64,000 nt of DNA from a virus: the IMG/VR virus record IMGVR_UViG_3300029908_000017, positions 1 through 64,000 of that record. The stretch is one strand, 5' to 3'. The first letter of the stretch is position 1; each line of letters opens with the position of its first letter. The notes below the pieces were generated by a model. That model did no database searches. It saw nothing but the letters and a program-made list of their open reading frames with translations, and was not told the DNA's origin. The position numbers were made by a program, and so were the translations under genes. Of the stretch, positions 15,221-23,301 are shown piece by piece.

Positions 15221-15400
15221 TTATTCTTTATATCTCCCATGTTTTACACTGGGATTTAATTCGATGAAGATATTTTTTAAATCTTCTTTTTTAATTTTTT
15301 CCAATTCAATAATTAGATTTTCAGGATGACTGCTATAATTCTTTATAGCTTTGTCCATCAATCTTCTGGCTTTTTCGCTTGGCTTATATCTATGACTCAC
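15221..15400 (-). CDS. Hypothetical small basic protein (GTG start)
   Basis: 59 aa read from GTG at 15398-15400, which overlaps the recombinase stop (GTGA). Start MSHRYKPSEKARRLMDKA; Lys/Glu-rich helices follow. The stop lies three bases before the 15217 ATG. The exact fit between two genes supports it. Confidence 0.6.
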   Translation of the reverse strand: MSHRYKPSEKARRLMDKAIKNYSSHPENLIIELEKIKKEDLKNIFIELNPSVKHGRYKE

Positions 15401-16599
15401 AACGTTTTTGGCTCTGAAACTTTTTTCTTTCGTTTCTTTTTATTTTCATTCTCCACTTTTACTACTTCCTCATAAGATGGCAATGGAGGTACATGATAGG
15501 CTTCTCGAATCAATTCCTTGGCTTGTTCACTATTAGCAATAATTGTAGCCATATCTCTTACCAAGTAAGATTGTTCTATATTAATCACTTCTTCTTGTTG
15601 GGAGTTAGGATTAAGGAACTTAGTATTCGGAATATTCCAACGATAATAACCGCCTGCTTTGGTCATTAACTTTTCGTAGTTTTTCCCCAAATCTTCTACA
15701 CAAGATTCAAACCATGTATACCCTCCCTGTACTCTAGAGTCTACTTGAATAAATTGATTATTCCCCTCAATACCTAACTTATTTCGTTTACAAGTAATCT
15801 TATGGCTTGATCCTACTTTTATCTTAACCTTATCATGCTCTGGGTCTACTTCGAGAATATCTCCTGTTCGCGCAAACTTTAATTGGTAAGTAGAGTGGAA
15901 TCTAGGTGCCCTGCCACCAATCATGGCTTCAGGTTTTTCTTCACCAAATCCTCCAAACGAACCAATCTGCTCTCTTAACTGATTAATAGTTAATACAATA
16001 CACTTTTCATGCGATAAAGGATTAGTAATTTTCCGATAAAACTCTGATAATAGTTTTGCGTGATTACCAGGCTTTGTTTCACCAATAATATTTTGATCAG
16101 ACTCATACTCCGTCATCGTTCCTGCAATGGAATCCAGACAAATTAAAACAGGTGTTTCACCCTCCGGAAAAGCCTTTGGCAAATTAAGAATGATACCTTC
16201 AATCGATGTTAAAGCTTCTTCCAAAGTTTGAGGATGACTTAATTTTACTTCATCGATATTTAAGCCCTGCTGAAAAGCATAAACCTTGCTTGCTGCATTC
16301 TCTGTCTCTAACCAAAAAACAAGTCCTCCAGCTTTTTGGAACCGCTTTGCCATGTCATAGAAGAAGCTAGTTTTACCATCAGCTTTATTTCCATAAATAA
16401 GATAGCAACGACCATAAATCAAAAATCGACTAGATAATAGCTTTTCCAACAATGGACAATCCAGTAGCAATCCAGTTGGGTCTAATTCATCTTTTCCGTC
16501 AATAAACTCAGTCTCTGAGTCCTTAAAAGCTTTTTTAAAATCCTTTTGTACTAATGTTAATAGCTTATCAATCTGTTCTTTTTTCTTATCGTCGCTCAT
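15397..16599 (-). CDS. uvsX: RecA/UvsX-family recombinase
   Basis: 400 aa. Walker A GNKADGKTS (residues 70-78), a glutamate-bearing segment WLETENA after beta-2, Walker B PVLICLDSIAG (about residue 150), and TINQLREQIGSFGG as the DNA-binding loop region. This matches ATP-dependent strand-exchange proteins of the RecA/RadA/UvsX type. It is expected to coat ssDNA and drive recombination-dependent replication with the gp46/47, UvsW and SSB proteins of this window. The C-terminal 30 residues are Lys-rich. The symbol is by analogy with T4. Confidence 0.85.
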   Translation of the reverse strand: MSDDKKKEQIDKLLTLVQKDFKKAFKDSETEFIDGKDELDPTGLLLDCPLLEKLLSSRFLIYGRCYLIYGNKADGKTSFFYDMAKRFQKAGGLVFWLETENAASKVYAFQQGLNIDEVKLSHPQTLEEALTSIEGIILNLPKAFPEGETPVLICLDSIAGTMTEYESDQNIIGETKPGNHAKLLSEFYRKITNPLSHEKCIVLTINQLREQIGSFGGFGEEKPEAMIGGRAPRFHSTYQLKFARTGDILEVDPEHDKVKIKVGSSHKITCKRNKLGIEGNNQFIQVDSRVQGGYTWFESCVEDLGKNYEKLMTKAGGYYRWNIPNTKFLNPNSQQEEVINIEQSYLVRDMATIIANSEQAKELIREAYHVPPLPSYEEVVKVENENKKKRKKKVSEPKTL

Positions 16600-16600
16600 A

Positions 16601-16768
16601 TTATATTTCCAACGCCCTTTCGTCTTTTAAATATATATCATTTTTATTTGGTTTATCTTTGATAATAATAATTGTTTCTTTTTTCATCTCTCGATTACCA
16701 TATCTTGAATGCTTGCCTTTATGTTGCCGGAAAGGCATTATGGCTTTTTCCTCAATTTCGAATGGCAT
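16601..16768 (-). CDS. Small protein ending in the YLKxERxLEI tag
   Basis: 55 aa from ATG 16766-16768 (MPFEIEEKAIMPF) to TAA 16601-16603, one base before the recombinase ATG. The last 11 residues, IYLKDERALEI, are identical to those of the 55535 protein 39 kb away but use different codons at most positions. A related tail ends the 55873 protein. Just upstream (16769-16802) an imperfect copy of the first codons occurs (TTCGAAATTGARGAAAA), suggesting a local duplication. Confidence 0.7.
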   Translation of the reverse strand: MPFEIEEKAIMPFRQHKGKHSRYGNREMKKETIIIIKDKPNKNDIYLKDERALEI

Positions 16769-16810
16769 TTTCTTCAATTTCGAATTGTTCCTGTAATGTC
16801 ATAATAAATC

Positions 16811-16835
16811 TGTCGAACGGGTTGGACGTTCGACA
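16811..16835 (-). terminator. Hairpin after the SSB-like gene
   Basis: TGTCGAAC pairs with GTTCGACA around a 9-base loop, 8 bases after the stop of the 16843 gene. The following sequence is T-rich but lacks a clean T-run, so it may be partial termination or mRNA end protection. Confidence 0.45.
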
Positions 16836-16842
16836 ATCCTAA

Positions 16843-17931
16843 TTATTTCTTAGCTTCTAGAAAAGCACGAAGATCATCCTTATTGACGACCTTTCCACCG
16901 ACAATAACCTCATTGGTTGCTGCTGGTGTTACTGAAATCACCGATGCTACAGGCGCGGGCGGGACAGGAGGATTGAATGCTATTGCTGGGGCTACTGTTG
17001 GAGAAGCCGCAGGAGGTGCAGGAATAGTATAGGCTCCTGTATTTGTTGGTGTGGAGGCAGGTAAAGGCAGGGGTACACTTACAGTAGGCGCAGGAGGTGT
17101 AGGCAATGGATTAGTTGGAAAAGCTGCCACTGTTTTAAATCCTGCATAACCCTCCATACAAATATCGAAAACATTAGCTGGAAACATCTGGCGTAAGTCT
17201 CCAATAATTTCTTCTTTCATCTTTATCACAAATATTTCGTCGAGATTATAAAGATTTTCCGACAATGCGTATTGTTCGGGAATTACATATTTATAAGCAA
17301 TATTTGGAGAAATCTGCCATCCCCCATCCTTACCTACATCTGAATTTAACTTTAGAAATGTTCCAATCGCTGCGTTTACATCATTAAGCAACGGACTTTG
17401 TGACCCATCAGGTTGGGGTTGGTCCATCCATTTCGTTAATTGATCTGCACCTTTGTAAGCAGGTAAGTCCAATACATGGATTACCTCTTTTAAAGGTGCA
17501 GCGGCCTGCAACAACTTTAAAGGAGCTACATTAAAAGCAACTCGTTGTGTTACATGTCCGTAATTTGGATAAATAGTAAACTTTGTTGAATTATTTCCTT
17601 CTCCAGGTTTGACAGGTTTTGCTTGCTCTGGATACCTTGCACGAAACGCTCGTTCAAAATAACTAGCAGGATCGTCATTTAAATTATGTACATAATAATT
17701 TTTCTTCGCCTTGTCCAGACCAAACGCCTTACGAACAGAAAATGACTTGAACCATACTCCTTCTCCATTGCTATCGGCTTTGTAAGCAGGTAAAAATAAC
17801 ACGTACAGTCCTTCACGGTTATTGTCCTTATCAAATACTAGTTGTTTAACATCTGTGCGAATATAATTGAATAACGATGCTTGATCGATATTCGATCCTT
17901 CAAATTTTCGGCTTCCTTGTATAATTGGCAT
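16843..17931 (-). CDS. Possible single-stranded DNA-binding protein
   Basis: 362 aa. The N-terminal 260 residues look folded (YVLFLPAYKADSNGEGVW, then FSVRKAFGL); the next 85 are a Pro/Ala/Val/Thr linker and the last 20 a short charged helix (KVVNKDDLRAFLEAKK). A folded core, a long flexible linker and a C-terminal interaction tip, next to the recombinase, is the layout of replication SSBs. The CxxC zinc site of T4 gp32 is not seen. The call rests mainly on context. Confidence 0.4.
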   Translation of the reverse strand: MPIIQGSRKFEGSNIDQASLFNYIRTDVKQLVFDKDNNREGLYVLFLPAYKADSNGEGVWFKSFSVRKAFGLDKAKKNYYVHNLNDDPASYFERAFRARYPEQAKPVKPGEGNNSTKFTIYPNYGHVTQRVAFNVAPLKLLQAAAPLKEVIHVLDLPAYKGADQLTKWMDQPQPDGSQSPLLNDVNAAIGTFLKLNSDVGKDGGWQISPNIAYKYVIPEQYALSENLYNLDEIFVIKMKEEIIGDLRQMFPANVFDICMEGYAGFKTVAAFPTNPLPTPPAPTVSVPLPLPASTPTNTGAYTIPAPPAASPTVAPAIAFNPPVPPAPVASVISVTPAATNEVIVGGKVVNKDDLRAFLEAKK

Positions 17932-17938
17932 ATTTTAT

Positions 17939-18220
17939 TTATTGATTGGCTTCAAAAAGATTCTGAAACCATATATATTTTGGGTTTATTTTTTTACGTA
18001 TGTTTAATGACTCAGCTACTTTAAAATAATTATCGTATTCAATACTTAATTTTTTTAGTGTTTTTAATTTTGGTGATTTTTTAACTTTTTCGAATGAAAC
18101 ACGGTTAATATCCCATTCTTCATAGTGTAAGTCAACCTTTGAGAAAATCTTTTTTAAAGTTTTATCCAACAAAGCTTCTACGGCTCTTACATTATGCTTT
18201 GATAGATTTTTTATGTTCAC
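17939..18220 (-). CDS. Hypothetical basic protein after the E1-like gene
   Basis: 93 aa, Lys-rich helices, ending WFQNLFEANQ. It overlaps the E1-like gene by four bases (ATGA), so it is co-translated with it. It could be a partner of that enzyme, but no motif shows this. Confidence 0.6.
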   Translation of the reverse strand: MNIKNLSKHNVRAVEALLDKTLKKIFSKVDLHYEEWDINRVSFEKVKKSPKLKTLKKLSIEYDNYFKVAESLNIRKKINPKYIWFQNLFEANQ

Positions 18221-18825
18221 AAATGAAAGACCTTTTCCTTCGTAACAAGATTTCCTCTTACGGCCTGTAAAAACACTTGAACCATTGCAGCACCCACAAT
18301 GACAGGCATAGCATGCGAAATATTATTTTGTTTTTCATAATCAAGCAGACAACTTCCTCGTTCTGTTGAATCATCCAAATAAGAATTTCGAATGTCTGCT
18401 GGTACCTTGGAGTTGAAAATCAATCCTAGATTGGAACTACTTCGTCCATCAATCCAAAATAACTCAGGATGACTATCACCATATTCATAAAGTTTTTTAC
18501 GAATTTCCATACCATCGGGACCACTAAGGATTACATCATAATTCTTGAAATCTTTCTTTTCCATGAACCTGTCAATTGCAGTAATGGCGTACTTGTCTTC
18601 CATCACTTTGACTTTCTTTTTACCGAGATCTTCGAATTTATAATTTTGGTGCAATAAATTCTTGTCCGTAACTGACGCTTCATCGAAAACTGTGATTTCA
18701 GTATTCAAATAATCGAATTGCTTGCGATTATAACCAAAGTCATAAAGAAAATGAATGACCCATCCTGAAACACCACCCGCCCCAATAATACCGATTCTTT
18801 TATAATTCAATTTTTCAATGCTCAT
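18217..18825 (-). CDS. E1/ThiF/MoeB-like adenylyltransferase
   Basis: 202 aa. A Rossmann start IGIIGAGGVSGW (residues 11-22), an acidic end of beta-2 (TVFDEASV), NLLHQNY (56-62) where the family has NLxRQ, LGKKKVKV (67-74, the family GxxKV) and ILSGPDG (99-105). These are the ATP and acyl-adenylate elements of ubiquitin-activating-type enzymes. Cys159 (ERGSCLLDY) is placed where a catalytic thiol could be. The family adenylates the C-terminal Gly of ubiquitin-like proteins. It is short for the family, and the usual Arg is His59. It overlaps the JAMM gene by 11 bases. Substrate candidate: the protein at 22270. Confidence 0.8.
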   Translation of the reverse strand: MSIEKLNYKRIGIIGAGGVSGWVIHFLYDFGYNRKQFDYLNTEITVFDEASVTDKNLLHQNYKFEDLGKKKVKVMEDKYAITAIDRFMEKKDFKNYDVILSGPDGMEIRKKLYEYGDSHPELFWIDGRSSSNLGLIFNSKVPADIRNSYLDDSTERGSCLLDYEKQNNISHAMPVIVGAAMVQVFLQAVRGNLVTKEKVFHL

Positions 18826-19270
18826 TTTTTCTCCAGATTACTTCACTTTGAATTGTATCGTTGTCTAACCAAGTATATTTAATTATTTCTCCGTACTTAA
18901 TACTCTTAATATAATTGTATTTAAAATTCTGAAATAAATTTGCATAGTCAATTCCAGAATACCTAGCAGAGAATGATGGGTGTGTATGGAATGAACCGAA
19001 TAATTGCCAACCTCTACTAAGAAATGGTCCTACTAATTTGGCGAATTCATTATCATTTGGCTCATATAAAGCGTGTCCAATACTTTGGTTATGAAACTTA
19101 TTAGGAATTCTCACAAAGGCAAACACGTCGTCATCGTCAACTTTACCTTTAACGAGTAGTCCACCTGCTTCGTATTCCAAATCATTAAAGTCCGTTAAAT
19201 TAATAATTGTTGTGTCAGGGCTGTCCCACACGTCCATAACATGAGGTAATTTGTTAAATTGTGAGATCAT
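18815..19270 (-). CDS. JAB/JAMM (MPN) metalloisopeptidase
   Basis: 151 aa. The full zinc motif H-x-H-x7-S-x2-D is present: His95, His97, Ser105 and Asp108 in SFHTHPSFSARYSGID, with Glu34 (YEAGGLLVKG) as the likely general base. JAMM enzymes cut isopeptide or C-terminal peptide bonds of ubiquitin-like proteins, or process their tails before activation. Overlaps on both sides (17 and 11 bases) tie it to the 19254 and E1-like genes. The domain stands alone, without the NlpC/P60 part seen in tail-assembly homologs. Confidence 0.88.
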   Translation of the reverse strand: MISQFNKLPHVMDVWDSPDTTIINLTDFNDLEYEAGGLLVKGKVDDDDVFAFVRIPNKFHNQSIGHALYEPNDNEFAKLVGPFLSRGWQLFGSFHTHPSFSARYSGIDYANLFQNFKYNYIKSIKYGEIIKYTWLDNDTIQSEVIWRKNEH

Positions 19271-19823
19271 GTATTATTGCAACGATGTTAGCATCAATAA
19301 AATCAGATTCAATATTGTTTGGTACTTTGATGTCGAAGTATTTTTCCAAATTTTCTAATAGAATATTTTTACCCAAATTATTAAAGCTGGTCTTATCGTT
19401 GAATAATACTTCTTCAAACTGAATTATTCTTTTCAACTGATATTTTATCGATAACAACTGTAGTCGAAGATTGTATTTATCAACATTATGCCAAATCAGT
19501 TTAGTAATATTGTGCTCATTTATTTTACTCAACAATTCTACATAAACACGTTCCTCATTATCATCAGTGATTGAAATGCGAGACCATGTAAGTAGTCCGG
19601 TTCTTTGATCAATAATTTTTACAAAGCCTTTTACACCCTTCAACTTGGTTGTAAATGTATGGTTGCCCACGTCGGCCAACCATTTTTCTTCTTTGTCTTT
19701 GATGTCTTTTTCTTTTTTAATTGGATCAGTAAGCCTACCATCGGCTTTAAAGTCAGGTATCCATTTTAACAATTCTTCCCCTTGAAGGGGAGTAAACTCT
19801 AATTTTATAGCAGCTATACTCAT
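19254..19823 (-). CDS. Hypothetical protein of the E1/JAMM operon
   Basis: 189 aa, no recognised fold. It contains no cysteine, so it cannot be a thioester-forming E2. The N-terminal 60 residues are Lys/Glu rich and the rest alternates helix and strand, ending DANIVAIIHDL. It overlaps the JAMM gene by 17 bases and lies two bases after the 19826 gene. It could be a scaffold, adaptor or target. Confidence 0.6.
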   Translation of the reverse strand: MSIAAIKLEFTPLQGEELLKWIPDFKADGRLTDPIKKEKDIKDKEEKWLADVGNHTFTTKLKGVKGFVKIIDQRTGLLTWSRISITDDNEERVYVELLSKINEHNITKLIWHNVDKYNLRLQLLSIKYQLKRIIQFEEVLFNDKTSFNNLGKNILLENLEKYFDIKVPNNIESDFIDANIVAIIHDLTI

Positions 19824-19825
19824 AA

Positions 19826-20032
19826 TTAATCTAATTCAGTTGTTTTTTCGTATCCTCGAAGAATTGCAGTCTGTACATAATAATCGTAAAATCTGACAGT
19901 CTGATCCTCATATAATTGGTCTGCCACATCTAATGCATCATCTTCATTTCGCCACGCTTCTTTGACTATAATTTCACCCTCACTATCTTCTTGCAGCACC
20001 AGATAAATATATGTTTCGTTATTTATACTCAT
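19826..20032 (-). CDS. Hypothetical small acidic protein
   Basis: 68 aa with strand-helix-strand look (YIYLVLQED, AWRNEDDALDVADQL, VRFYDYYVQ). No Gly-Gly tail. It overlaps the 20029 gene end by four bases (ATGA). Confidence 0.6.
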   Translation of the reverse strand: MSINNETYIYLVLQEDSEGEIIVKEAWRNEDDALDVADQLYEDQTVRFYDYYVQTAILRGYEKTTELD

Positions 20033-22218
20033 GCAACGGCTACCTCTTGAATTTCTGGAATATTAGCAACTTCTTGTGCGATATCTTTTAATTCTTGATC
20101 AAGATTATCATTGATAACCGGTTCATTTGTATCTTCTACATCAACAGTTTCAAAATCCTGGTCAATAGGAGTTTCTTTGACATAATGCTTTAGGGTATAA
20201 ATTTCGTCAACCAATACCGAGTCATTATGCAACGCATACAATCTAGCCGCGAGATCATCATAACCTACACCTGTATCATGGCTTGAATTGACAATGCAAA
20301 TATAACCCTGGCTAGCTTCGTCAAATACTTTGCAATTTTCTTTATTCACAATATAGGTTGTCAGCTTGCCTTTGATACGGTAAAACTCTTTACCATCTTT
20401 TTTGATCAACTCCGCGCCTGTAGCTTCTACAGCCATTTTTAAGAATTCTTTAGATTTCTCAACCGCTAATGCGTGCTTTAAGTCTAAATAATCAACAACC
20501 GCAATAAGATCAAAATCTGTCAAATGCTCGGTAACTACTTCTTTTTCGATTTCAACCCCATCAGCATTCTTTTCTTTAACAATCTTCTTAAAGGTAGACG
20601 CTTCTTTTAGAATTGGCTTTAATTTGCTTCTTGCCCATTTATCTGTTTTTGTCTCTCCGTTACACCAATTAGCATTTGCCGATTTATTTAAAGCATATAC
20701 TTTTTTGATTAAATAATTTAATCTAACAGGTACTGTCTTCTCGATATTATCAATAGAGTTAATAACAAGATGTGGCTTTCTATCCACAATTCTAAAGAAC
20801 AATTTAGTGCATTCAGGATGAGGTAAGGGATCTGCCCAACTACCAACATAATCCTTGTCAATTTTTACACCTAGTCCTGCACTAATTGCATCCGTGGCCT
20901 TTAAATTCAAGACTGAAGTTTGTTTAAGGAAATTTGTGTAATTCAACTCGTCTTGAAAACACGAACAACGATAAATAACTTCTTCTAACTCATTGGCATT
21001 GATACGAATACCATTGATCTTACGATGACCGCTTGCCAAGTGCTTAGTCAACGTTAATGTAATTCCATTAATCTTGAACGACTCCAATGTAATTACACCA
21101 TCCGTATACGCGGATTCGTCAGCAATTTCAAAAGTCTTAGGTACATTCACTTCTTCTTGGACCCTCGCGCTTCTCCTCCATCCATATCCGTACTTACGAA
21201 TTTTCTTAATCTGCCGTACTTCTTTCTTTAATCCCGCACTCTCAAGTTCAGCCGCTTTGGCTTTCGCAATTTCACGGACAACTGAATAGATATCAAATTG
21301 ATTATGAATATCATAAACACCCATAAATATTTCAAATAGCTTAGGATATTCGAGAGTAACAGTATGATAAACAGCCGAATTAGCTGTGAACTTAATATTG
21401 TTAAACTCACCAGATTCCACTTCACCAGACGCTAGTTTATTAGCATAGACTAATGTAGTATTAGCATTGTATTCTCCTTCAAGGACAGCTAACCGAGTTT
21501 TCCAAATAGTTTTCTGGTCTTTTGTCAGTCCCTTCTCCATCTTTAAGCGATACAATACACTCTTTTCAGGATTAATAAAGAATCCATGATCCAACATATC
21601 TACGAATCTTGAATTAAATCGTAGAAGATGAAAAACTAATAGAATTTCATAAGTAAAAACATTTGCAACGGCGTATTTACTAATCAATTTATTTTTCTCA
21701 TGATACTGGTATACCTGAAAAAGATTATATTGATCGAGATAATCATATACTTTGTCCATGTGTGAGGCCATGAACTTGATAAACCTTCGACCATTTACAA
21801 TACGATAAGTTGTACCATTTACAATTTTTTCGATAGGTGCCTGCATGATAACCAATGGCCCATCACTATCATCAACAGATTGTCGAGTGTAATATTTTGA
21901 ATTTGTGATCTTATCACGAATTGCTCCATAACTACTATCAGTTACTAACTCATAATTATCGTTGCAAAAAGAATCCTCAAAATCATTGTCAGGCCAATTT
22001 GAGGTACCGCGAATTGCTTGATAATTTAATTTAAACAACGAATGTAGCGTAGGTAAATTTTCTATATAAAAATCCTGTACTTTAAAATAGAAATTAATAT
22101 CCTTGTTCTGTTCTTCCCAAGCCAATTCAAAATCTATTTTAACCTTCTTTAACTTTAATAATAGATTTTTTAATTTTACCAAATATTGTTTATTTAACTG
22201 CGAGTGATAAAATGCCAT
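20029..22218 (-). CDS. Large protein of unknown function (729 aa)
   Basis: 729 aa, no motif recognised. A helical, Lys-rich start is followed by a long mixed region; KIRKYGYGWRRSARVQ near residue 345 is a strongly basic patch. The last 50 residues are acidic (Asp, Glu), ending IPEIQEVAVA. It is one of the largest genes in the leftward run and sits between the Gly-Gly-tail protein and the JAMM/E1 genes. An intrinsic terminator hairpin lies directly before its ATG, so its expression is probably set by read-through. Confidence 0.7.
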   Translation of the reverse strand: MAFYHSQLNKQYLVKLKNLLLKLKKVKIDFELAWEEQNKDINFYFKVQDFYIENLPTLHSLFKLNYQAIRGTSNWPDNDFEDSFCNDNYELVTDSSYGAIRDKITNSKYYTRQSVDDSDGPLVIMQAPIEKIVNGTTYRIVNGRRFIKFMASHMDKVYDYLDQYNLFQVYQYHEKNKLISKYAVANVFTYEILLVFHLLRFNSRFVDMLDHGFFINPEKSVLYRLKMEKGLTKDQKTIWKTRLAVLEGEYNANTTLVYANKLASGEVESGEFNNIKFTANSAVYHTVTLEYPKLFEIFMGVYDIHNQFDIYSVVREIAKAKAAELESAGLKKEVRQIKKIRKYGYGWRRSARVQEEVNVPKTFEIADESAYTDGVITLESFKINGITLTLTKHLASGHRKINGIRINANELEEVIYRCSCFQDELNYTNFLKQTSVLNLKATDAISAGLGVKIDKDYVGSWADPLPHPECTKLFFRIVDRKPHLVINSIDNIEKTVPVRLNYLIKKVYALNKSANANWCNGETKTDKWARSKLKPILKEASTFKKIVKEKNADGVEIEKEVVTEHLTDFDLIAVVDYLDLKHALAVEKSKEFLKMAVEATGAELIKKDGKEFYRIKGKLTTYIVNKENCKVFDEASQGYICIVNSSHDTGVGYDDLAARLYALHNDSVLVDEIYTLKHYVKETPIDQDFETVDVEDTNEPVINDNLDQELKDIAQEVANIPEIQEVAVA

Positions 22219-22250
22219 AAAAAAGCCCGTTGGTGTTTAATCCAACGGGC
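22219..22250 (-). terminator. Intrinsic terminator abutting the next start codon
   Basis: GCCCGTTGG pairs perfectly with CCAACGGGC around an 8-base loop, followed on the minus strand by TTTTTT and at once by the ATG of the 20029 gene (22216-22218). It should cut transcription after the 22270 gene. Its position also hides the start region of the 20029 gene in the hairpin foot. Confidence 0.85.
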
Positions 22251-22269
22251 ATCTCCGTTTATTGATTAA

Positions 22270-22623
22270 TTAACCACCGATGACTCGTCCAACGATTTGT
22301 ACAGGAGGAGTAATGAATTTACCTGGAAAGGCAATATCTACTTTTGTCAGAGAAGACAGCAAATCACGTAACCGTAACTTATCGCTTTCAATAATCTTGT
22401 TATCGTCATCCGTACCATTAAACTTAGCAGATGTCTTAAAGATTCCATCGTTAATCACAGCCCAAAGCTTGTTGGTCTGGAAATGACTAAAGATACGTTC
22501 AACGGCTCCTTCTAAGTTTAGTTTAAAAGTTTCATGTCCGGCTTTACCAGTAACATGCAAATCGTAAACAGGTGCGTTCAAATCTAAAGCTACTTCTGCA
22601 ATTGTATTTTTGATTTCTTCCAT
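22270..22623 (-). CDS. Small protein with C-terminal Gly-Gly; ubiquitin-like modifier candidate
   Basis: 117 aa ending PVQIVGRVIGG. A bare Gly-Gly C-terminus is the activation site of ubiquitin, ThiS, MoaD and archaeal SAMPs, and no other protein in this window ends that way. The body has strand-like segments (YDLHVTG, TFKLNL, LWAVIND, VDIAFPG) compatible with, but not proof of, a beta-grasp fold; it is longer than typical modifiers. It lies upstream of the JAMM and E1-like genes in the same leftward run, with a terminator after it that should make it more abundant than they are. Confidence 0.6.
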   Translation of the reverse strand: MEEIKNTIAEVALDLNAPVYDLHVTGKAGHETFKLNLEGAVERIFSHFQTNKLWAVINDGIFKTSAKFNGTDDDNKIIESDKLRLRDLLSSLTKVDIAFPGKFITPPVQIVGRVIGG

Positions 22624-22625
22624 AA

Positions 22626-23144
22626 TTAAACAGTTTGGGCTACCTCGTGATCTTCGTTGATAGCCAAAGAGAATCCAGACAAATCCTCGCTAGCGTTATT
22701 TAGATTCAATCTTGAATTAAACGTAATTTTTGCACCGGATTTCTGCAGAATCTTTACCAACGAGGCAAGAAAGAAACGAGGATGAGTAAGCTGCTTTACT
22801 CGTACTTCTGCCTTTACCTCGTAACCCTCGCTAATATTAACTACTAGCTCTTTGGGAGCTTCTACAGGTTGATTATCAACGACTACTTGAATTGGCTGTT
22901 TTGAATTTGCCTTTGTTTTAGTAGCAGTACCTTTCTTTGATTTTGCAGTTGTTGGTTTTGCAGTTGTAGTAGATTTAACAACATTCTTATCCGCTCCCTC
23001 TACTTCAAGGGTAGCCCAATTCTTGGAAATATTATTCGCATAAGTTGAGGAATAACCTTTCTTGATCAAATACGCAGACACACCTTTCTTCTGCCGCTTG
23101 ATCTTCAATAATTCGTCGTAAAGTGCTTTTTTAATTTTAGCCAT
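22626..23144 (-). CDS. Hypothetical protein with small N-terminal helical domain
   Basis: 172 aa in three parts. Residues 1-45 form a basic helical domain (KIKKALYDELLKIKRQKKG, AYLIKKGYSS) closely resembling the whole 23151 protein. Residues 55-90 are a Thr/Lys linker. Residues 95-172 are a folded C-terminal domain (LVVNISEGYEVKAEVRVKQL). The linker suggests the N-terminal part binds DNA or a partner. Two bases separate it from the 22270 gene. Confidence 0.6.
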   Translation of the reverse strand: MAKIKKALYDELLKIKRQKKGVSAYLIKKGYSSTYANNISKNWATLEVEGADKNVVKSTTTAKPTTAKSKKGTATKTKANSKQPIQVVVDNQPVEAPKELVVNISEGYEVKAEVRVKQLTHPRFFLASLVKILQKSGAKITFNSRLNLNNASEDLSGFSLAINEDHEVAQTV

Positions 23145-23150
23145 AATAGT

Positions 23151-23291
23151 TTAGTAAGTTTTCTTGTATGCTGCGAGTGTCTTTTCGATATTTTGCTGTG
23201 AATAACCCTGAAGAAGTAGATAAGACCGTAGACCCTTTTTTGCGAGACGTACTTTATCCAATTCTTTAACTAACGTTTTATTTATTTTCAT
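23151..23291 (-). CDS. Small paralog of the 22626 N-terminal domain
   Basis: 46 aa (start MKINKTLVKELDKVRLAKKG). It aligns by eye with the N-terminus of the next gene: KI-K-L-EL-K, KKG, YL, GYS. The domain has either been duplicated or occurs free and fused. Stop codon seven bases before the 23144 ATG. Confidence 0.6.
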   Translation of the reverse strand: MKINKTLVKELDKVRLAKKGLRSYLLLQGYSQQNIEKTLAAYKKTY

Positions 23292-23301
23292 ATGTTTATT
23301 T

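Noticed and set aside
19254-19823. E2-like conjugating enzyme
   Set aside because: Position fits, but the protein has no cysteine, and no E2 motif is visible.
17939-22623. PRTRC plasmid-type module
   Set aside because: ThiF and JAB members would fit, but I see no ParB-like protein and cannot match the other PRTRC proteins by eye.
22270-22623. Calling the Gly-Gly protein a ubiquitin-like protein outright
   Set aside because: Only the tail and operon context are seen; the beta-grasp fold cannot be shown without structure or profile comparison.
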